From the NCBI RefSeq assembly GCF_031085155.1, contig NZ_JAVHUL010000006.1, positions 1 to 64,000 on the forward strand: DNA of 64,000 nt, read 5' to 3'. Position numbers and translations under genes: made by a program. Below the pieces are notes generated by a model. It was not told where the DNA came from. It made no database searches and was given only the letters and a program-made list of their open reading frames with translations. Below, one piece after another: positions 60,621-64,000 of this stretch; position 1 is the first letter of the stretch, and each line of letters opens with the position of its first letter. This DNA comes from Mesonia profundi (GTDB lineage: Bacteria; Bacteroidota; Bacteroidia; Flavobacteriales; Flavobacteriaceae).

Positions 60621-62153
60621 ATGAGTGAAAAGAAAAATATAGATCGTTTATTCCAAGAGAAGTTCAAAGATTTCGAGGCTTCTCCACATAAGCGGGTATG
60701 GAAAAATATTGAACAAGAATTAAAGAAAGATAAAAAGCGTAGGCTTATTCCTGTCTTATGGTATAAAGTTGCGGGAGTTGCTGCTGCCATTAGCTTACTT
60801 ATCTTTTTAGGAAATTCTTTCTGGCAAGATCAAGAGGTAGAAGTAGTAAATACGTCTCCTAAAAACAACAAGATTTTAGAGAATGAAGCCGAAAATTCCT
60901 TGCAAAATTCTGCGGAAGAAGAAGCGAAAGAAAATATCGTTTTTACTGAGCCAGCCTCTCCAAAAGAAAATGAGAACATTAAGGAAGAAAAAGAGCTAGA
61001 GAATCAGCGACAACTTGTAGAAAACGCTTCTAATTCTTCTTCAGATAAAGAAAAGTCGGGTTTAACAGCAAACCAACAAGATATCGCTTCCGCGGAAGCG
61101 CCAACAAAAAGAAAAGAAACCGAAACCGAAGTCTCTACAAACTCCAAAAACGAAAATGCTCTTAACGCAGACCCGAAATCTAAAAGAGACCCAAGTGAAA
61201 TCGCCGACTTAGACCTTAAGAAAGACAACAATCTCAACAAAGAAATTTTAGAAAAAGAAAATGCTTTGGCACAACGAGAAAAGGAATTCCAAGACTCGAA
61301 TAAAATCGCCGCTACACAGATCAAGAAAGACAGCAGTCTCACCAAAGAAATCTTAGAAGAAGAAAATGCTTTGGCGCAACGCGAAAAAGAACTCAAAGAA
61401 GAAAATACAACCGATAAAAAAGGTACTGAAAGTGAGAAATTTAGTCGCTGGAATATTAGGCCTAATGTTTCTCCTGTATATTATGGAAACCTAGGAGATT
61501 CAGGTAGTCCTATAGATTCTCAGTTTTCTAATAACGATGCTTCAGGCGAAGTGAGTATGGCGTATGGCGTAAATTTTGCTTATGCGATATCAAAAAAAAT
61601 AAAAGTACGTACAGGAGTGAGCAAAGTGCAGCTTAATTATAACACCAATGATGTGGCTTTCACTTCTTCTGTAGATCCGGTAGGCCTTACTAACCTCGAT
61701 GCTAATGCACAGACAAAAAACATACAAGTGGTTTCCCGCCCTTCTCGAGATATTCAAATTAACTCTCTAAGACCTAACATTAATCCATACACTTCTGGGG
61801 CCTTAAAACAACAAATTGGATTTATAGAAGTACCTATAGAGATTGAATATGCGCTATTAGACACGCGTTTTGGAATTCAGATTATTGGAGGTGCCAGTAG
61901 CCTGATTTTAAGTGAAAATGAAGTGGCTATAACTTCTGCAGAAGGAGTTACTAATCTTGGAGAGGCAAACAATCTTAACAAACTAAGTTTTAGCACCAAT
62001 CTGGGAGTAGGCTTTGGTTACGAGATATCAAAAAAATTAGATTTTAATGTAGAACCTACGTTTAAGTATCAACTCAATACCTTCTCAGGTAATACCAATG
62101 GTTTTAAACCTTACTATTTTGGGGTTTACACAGGAATCAACTTTAAGTTTTAG
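60621..62153 (+). CDS. Envelope-spanning protein: cytoplasmic head, coiled coil, outer-membrane barrel
   Basis: The 510-residue protein starts with a cytoplasmic segment of about 45 residues (RVWKNIEQELKKDKKRR) and one membrane helix at about 52-67 (VAGVAAAISLLIFLG). It then has 200 residues of acidic, Lys/Glu/Asn-rich coiled-coil sequence, including a 35-residue repeat (200-234 and 235-263). The last 230 residues read as an outer-membrane barrel ending in YYFGVYTGINFKF. It lies three bases after the sigma gene, so an anti-sigma role is likely by inference. It contains one palindrome copy. Confidence 0.75.
   Translation: MSEKKNIDRLFQEKFKDFEASPHKRVWKNIEQELKKDKKRRLIPVLWYKVAGVAAAISLLIFLGNSFWQDQEVEVVNTSPKNNKILENEAENSLQNSAEEEAKENIVFTEPASPKENENIKEEKELENQRQLVENASNSSSDKEKSGLTANQQDIASAEAPTKRKETETEVSTNSKNENALNADPKSKRDPSEIADLDLKKDNNLNKEILEKENALAQREKEFQDSNKIAATQIKKDSSLTKEILEEENALAQREKELKEENTTDKKGTESEKFSRWNIRPNVSPVYYGNLGDSGSPIDSQFSNNDASGEVSMAYGVNFAYAISKKIKVRTGVSKVQLNYNTNDVAFTSSVDPVGLTNLDANAQTKNIQVVSRPSRDIQINSLRPNINPYTSGALKQQIGFIEVPIEIEYALLDTRFGIQIIGGASSLILSENEVAITSAEGVTNLGEANNLNKLSFSTNLGVGFGYEISKKLDFNVEPTFKYQLNTFSGNTNGFKPYYFGVYTGINFKF
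61088..61097. repeat. Iterated palindrome TTCCGCGGAA, copy 7
   Basis: This copy extends to CGCTTCCGCGGAAGCG (61085-61100) within the envelope-spanning protein gene and is read as Ala-Ser-Ala-Glu-Ala. Confidence 0.85.
61218..61409 (+). repeat. 105-bp in-frame tandem repeat
   Basis: A 105-base unit, 35 codons, occurs once in full and once in part, with mostly silent differences. Both encode NKEILEKENALAQREKE-like sequence (second copy TKEILEEENALAQREKE). The unit length keeps the frame, so copy number can change without breaking the gene. Confidence 0.8.
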
Positions 62154-62184
62154 TTAAGTTAATTGAAGTTGAAGCAATGATGAG

Positions 62185-62216
62185 AAAAGCTCATCCTATA
62201 TAGGATGAGCTTTTTG
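62185..62216. terminator. Bidirectional terminator between convergent genes
   Basis: AAAAGCTCATCCTA and TAGGATGAGCTTTT pair perfectly with a minimal loop and have A and T tracts on the two sides. It serves the barrel protein gene and the convergent acyltransferase gene. Confidence 0.88.
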
Positions 62217-62229
62217 CTTTCTAGTCAAT

Positions 62230-62970
62230 TTAAATGGGTTTAGCTTCCAATTCGGTTAAGATTGCTTCTCTTACCTCTTGCTTTAATTTTGATTTATCCT
62301 CTGGAGCATAAGCTTCTGTAGGGAAAAAAGAAAGAATTTTAGCTCTCATCTTACCTGGACTTCCGCTAAAAAAAGTGTAAGAAAACCGCTTCTTATTATC
62401 ATAAAACACCAAGGGAACAATAGGAATTTGATGTTCTATAGCCAATCTAAAAGCACCATCTTTAAAAGAATCTAAAGCTACTGTTTCATCATCGGGGACT
62501 CCGCCTTCAGGAAAAATGCAAATACTCACCCCCTGGCTTAACCTGCGTTGGGCTTGGTTAAACACCTCTTTTCGGCTGTGCATACTATTGCGGTCTACCA
62601 AGATGCACGTGCGTTTATAGAAAAATCCAAATAAAGGAATTTTTGTCAACTCCTTCTTTCCTACAAAGACAAACGGATTTTTTACCGCGTGTAACATCAT
62701 CATAATATCCATCATAGAAGTATGATTGGCAACAAACATATAACTACGCCCTTTTTGAGGCTTTTCTTCTCTTTCTATCTTAGGCCTAAACCCCATCCCG
62801 TAGATAATGATTCTAGCCCAAAACCTAGCCACAACAAAGAACTGAGGATAAAATTTCTCTTTCGAAGTAAATAATAATAAAAGTGGAAATAAGAGTATGA
62901 TGGGTACTCCCATAAGCACATAAAACCAAATTCGCCAAAGCAAAATCACTGCATTTTTTAAAATCCTCAT
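62230..62970 (-). CDS. 1-acyl-sn-glycerol-3-phosphate acyltransferase (second PlsC family member)
   Basis: The 246-residue membrane enzyme has HX4D as NHTSMMD (about residue 83), FPEGGVPDD (about 155) and IPIVPLVFY (about 185). The N-terminus is hydrophobic (AVILLWRIWFYVLMGVPIILLF). It is about as long as the other acyltransferase in the window, but the FPEG block differs (FPEGGVPDD against FPEGTRTKDG), so the two may prefer different substrates. The promoter lies five bases from the start codon. Confidence 0.9.
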   Translation of the reverse strand: MRILKNAVILLWRIWFYVLMGVPIILLFPLLLLFTSKEKFYPQFFVVARFWARIIIYGMGFRPKIEREEKPQKGRSYMFVANHTSMMDIMMMLHAVKNPFVFVGKKELTKIPLFGFFYKRTCILVDRNSMHSRKEVFNQAQRRLSQGVSICIFPEGGVPDDETVALDSFKDGAFRLAIEHQIPIVPLVFYDNKKRFSYTFFSGSPGKMRAKILSFFPTEAYAPEDKSKLKQEVREAILTELEAKPI

Positions 62971-62974
62971 TTCT

Positions 62975-62982
62975 CAAAAATA
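62975..62982 (-). promoter_or_regulatory. Promoter -7 element for the second acyltransferase gene
   Basis: Read leftward this is TATTTTTG, a perfect TAnnTTTG. It ends four bases before the ATG, so the transcript should be leaderless or nearly so. Confidence 0.5.
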
Positions 62983-63015
62983 TAAAAATGTATTCAGCAA
63001 ACTCTATAAATAAAG

Positions 63016-63023
63016 TACCTTTA
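63016..63023 (+). promoter_or_regulatory. Possible promoter -7 element for trpS
   Basis: TACCTTTA is one base off TAnnTTTG and lies 14 bases before the trpS ATG. Confidence 0.35.
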
Positions 63024-63037
63024 CAAAAAAAAACATT

Positions 63038-64000
63038 ATGTCTAGAATACTAACGGGTGTGCAAAGTACAGGTACACCTCACTTAGGAAACCTTTTAGGG
63101 GCCATTATCCCAGCCATAGAAATGGCAAACGATTCTAACAATGAATCCTATTTGTTTATTGCGAATATGCACACGTTAACTCAAATTAAAGATGCAAAAA
63201 CGCTTAAACACAACACCTATTCGGTAGCGGCAACTTGGCTTGCCTTTGGTCTTGACATTCATAACACCGTATTTTACAGACAAAGCGATGTGCCACAAAC
63301 TACAGAATTAACTTGGTATTTAAGTTGTTTTTTTCCGTACCAACGCCTTACGTTAGCGCATTCTTTTAAAGATAAATCAGATAGGTTAGACGATGTGAAC
63401 GCTGGTTTGTTTAGTTACCCTATGTTGATGGCGGCAGATATTTTATTATATGATGCAGAGCTGGTTCCTGTAGGAAAAGACCAAATGCAACATATTGAGA
63501 TGACACGCGATGTTGCGACTCGTTTTCACGCACAAATGGGAGAAACTTTTGTCTTGCCAGAAGGTAAAATTCAGGAAGGCACCAAGTACATTCCGGGGAC
63601 AGACGGCGGAAAAATGAGTAAGTCTAGAGGGAATTACCTCAACCTTTTTGAAACCGATAAGAAACTGCGCAAGCAGGTGATGAGCATAGAAACCGATAGT
63701 ACTCCTCTTGAGGAACCTAAAAACCCCGACACCTGTAACGTGTTTAATTTATATAAAGTAGTCGCTTCCGCGGAACAAATTAAAGAAATGCGAGCTAATT
63801 ATGAAGGCGGAAATTATGGTTACGGTCACGCCAAGCAAGCTTTATTTGATGTCCTTGTTGAAAAATATGCGGTACAAAGAGAAAAGTACACGTACTATAT
63901 GAATAACCTTCATGAAATAGATGCCGCTTTAGAAACTGGAGCTCAAAAAGCCCAACAAACTGCTAATGAAGTGTTGAATAGAGTGAGAACAAAATTGGGA
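63038..64000 (+). CDS. trpS: Tryptophanyl-tRNA synthetase (cut at the window edge)
   Basis: The 321 visible codons run to the last base of the window without a stop. The class I signature is TGVQSTGTPHLGNLLGA near the N-terminus, with VGKDQMQHIEMTRDVA in the middle and the KMSKS loop as GKMSKSRGNYL (about residue 192). It charges tRNA-Trp. Bacterial TrpS has about 320-330 residues, so only the last few codons are probably missing. A palindrome copy encodes Ala-Ser-Ala-Glu near residue 243. Confidence 0.96.
   Translation, partial: MSRILTGVQSTGTPHLGNLLGAIIPAIEMANDSNNESYLFIANMHTLTQIKDAKTLKHNTYSVAATWLAFGLDIHNTVFYRQSDVPQTTELTWYLSCFFPYQRLTLAHSFKDKSDRLDDVNAGLFSYPMLMAADILLYDAELVPVGKDQMQHIEMTRDVATRFHAQMGETFVLPEGKIQEGTKYIPGTDGGKMSKSRGNYLNLFETDKKLRKQVMSIETDSTPLEEPKNPDTCNVFNLYKVVASAEQIKEMRANYEGGNYGYGHAKQALFDVLVEKYAVQREKYTYYMNNLHEIDAALETGAQKAQQTANEVLNRVRTKLG
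63766..63775. repeat. Iterated palindrome TTCCGCGGAA, copy 8
   Basis: This copy lies within trpS (context TCGCTTCCGCGGAAC) and is read as Ala-Ser-Ala-Glu. Confidence 0.8.

Noticed and set aside
61004-61396. 130-codon frame antisense to the coiled-coil part of the barrel protein
   Set aside because: Its Ser/Phe/Leu-rich repeats are the complement of the Glu/Lys repeat on the sense strand, so it is a shadow.

Overview
The window looks like a chromosomal segment of a marine-type, aerobic, gliding member of the Flavobacteriaceae (Bacteroidota). The evidence is an AT-rich sequence, promoters of the Bacteroidota form TAnnTTTG without purine-rich Shine-Dalgarno stretches, a type IX secretion sorting domain, the gliding lipoprotein GldH, a SusC/FhuA-type TonB receptor with a carboxypeptidase-like N-terminal domain, and a RicT/GldH/PBP1A gene order. 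Almost everything is ordinary housekeeping sequence. No prophage, CRISPR array, insertion sequence or integrase is visible.

Layout. 0-6 kb: tRNA-Asn, RseP with a long leader, an SCO1-like copper protein, and a ferrous iron uptake set (FeoA, FeoB and a 48-residue Cys-rich FeoB-associated protein). 6-12 kb: a 1000-residue secreted T9SS protein, a leucyl aminopeptidase and a small unknown. 11.7-19.5 kb: a metal-uptake regulon. A DtxR/MntR-type regulator and a four-gene TroABCD-like ABC transporter run left; a TonB receptor and a secreted thioredoxin run right. Two near-identical 16-bp palindromes sit in the divergent control region. 19.8-25 kb: DjlA-like co-chaperone, bacilliredoxin, acyltransferase, soluble acyl-ACP desaturase, HD hydrolase, radical SAM protein. 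25-38.4 kb: enoyl-CoA hydratase, histidine kinase, then a heme region (hemJ, hemH, an AraC-type regulator, and hemA-hemC-hemD-hemE-unknown-hemF-hemB), interrupted by a ParDE-like toxin-antitoxin pair and a MATE exporter. 38.5-50 kb: mixed genes (CNNM-type transporter, Ogt, RlmF, serine hydrolase, DUF4153, exonuclease, fused peptide ABC ATPase, sterol desaturase-like, GNAT) and a candidate structured small RNA. 50-56.5 kb: a leftward run of ricT, gldH, PBP1A and the two subunits of a 3-oxoacid CoA-transferase, the last two separated by a four-helix-bundle (S23-type) gene in simple-repeat DNA. 57-64 kb: trhO, recA, a lipoprotein, an ECF sigma factor next to a protein that appears to span the envelope, a second acyltransferase, and trpS running off the right edge.

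The most unusual signals are small-scale. The 10-bp palindrome TTCCGCGGAA occurs eight times, mostly inside genes and usually read as Ser-Ala-Glu. Both ABC permeases carry soluble tails resembling the winged helix of their own regulator. Operator-like palindromes or repeats lie at the metal and heme control regions. A heptanucleotide array begins inside the hemF stop codon. Small ORFs with their own terminator or promoter lie beside recA and upstream of rseP. All family assignments come from reading motifs by eye; no database search was possible.
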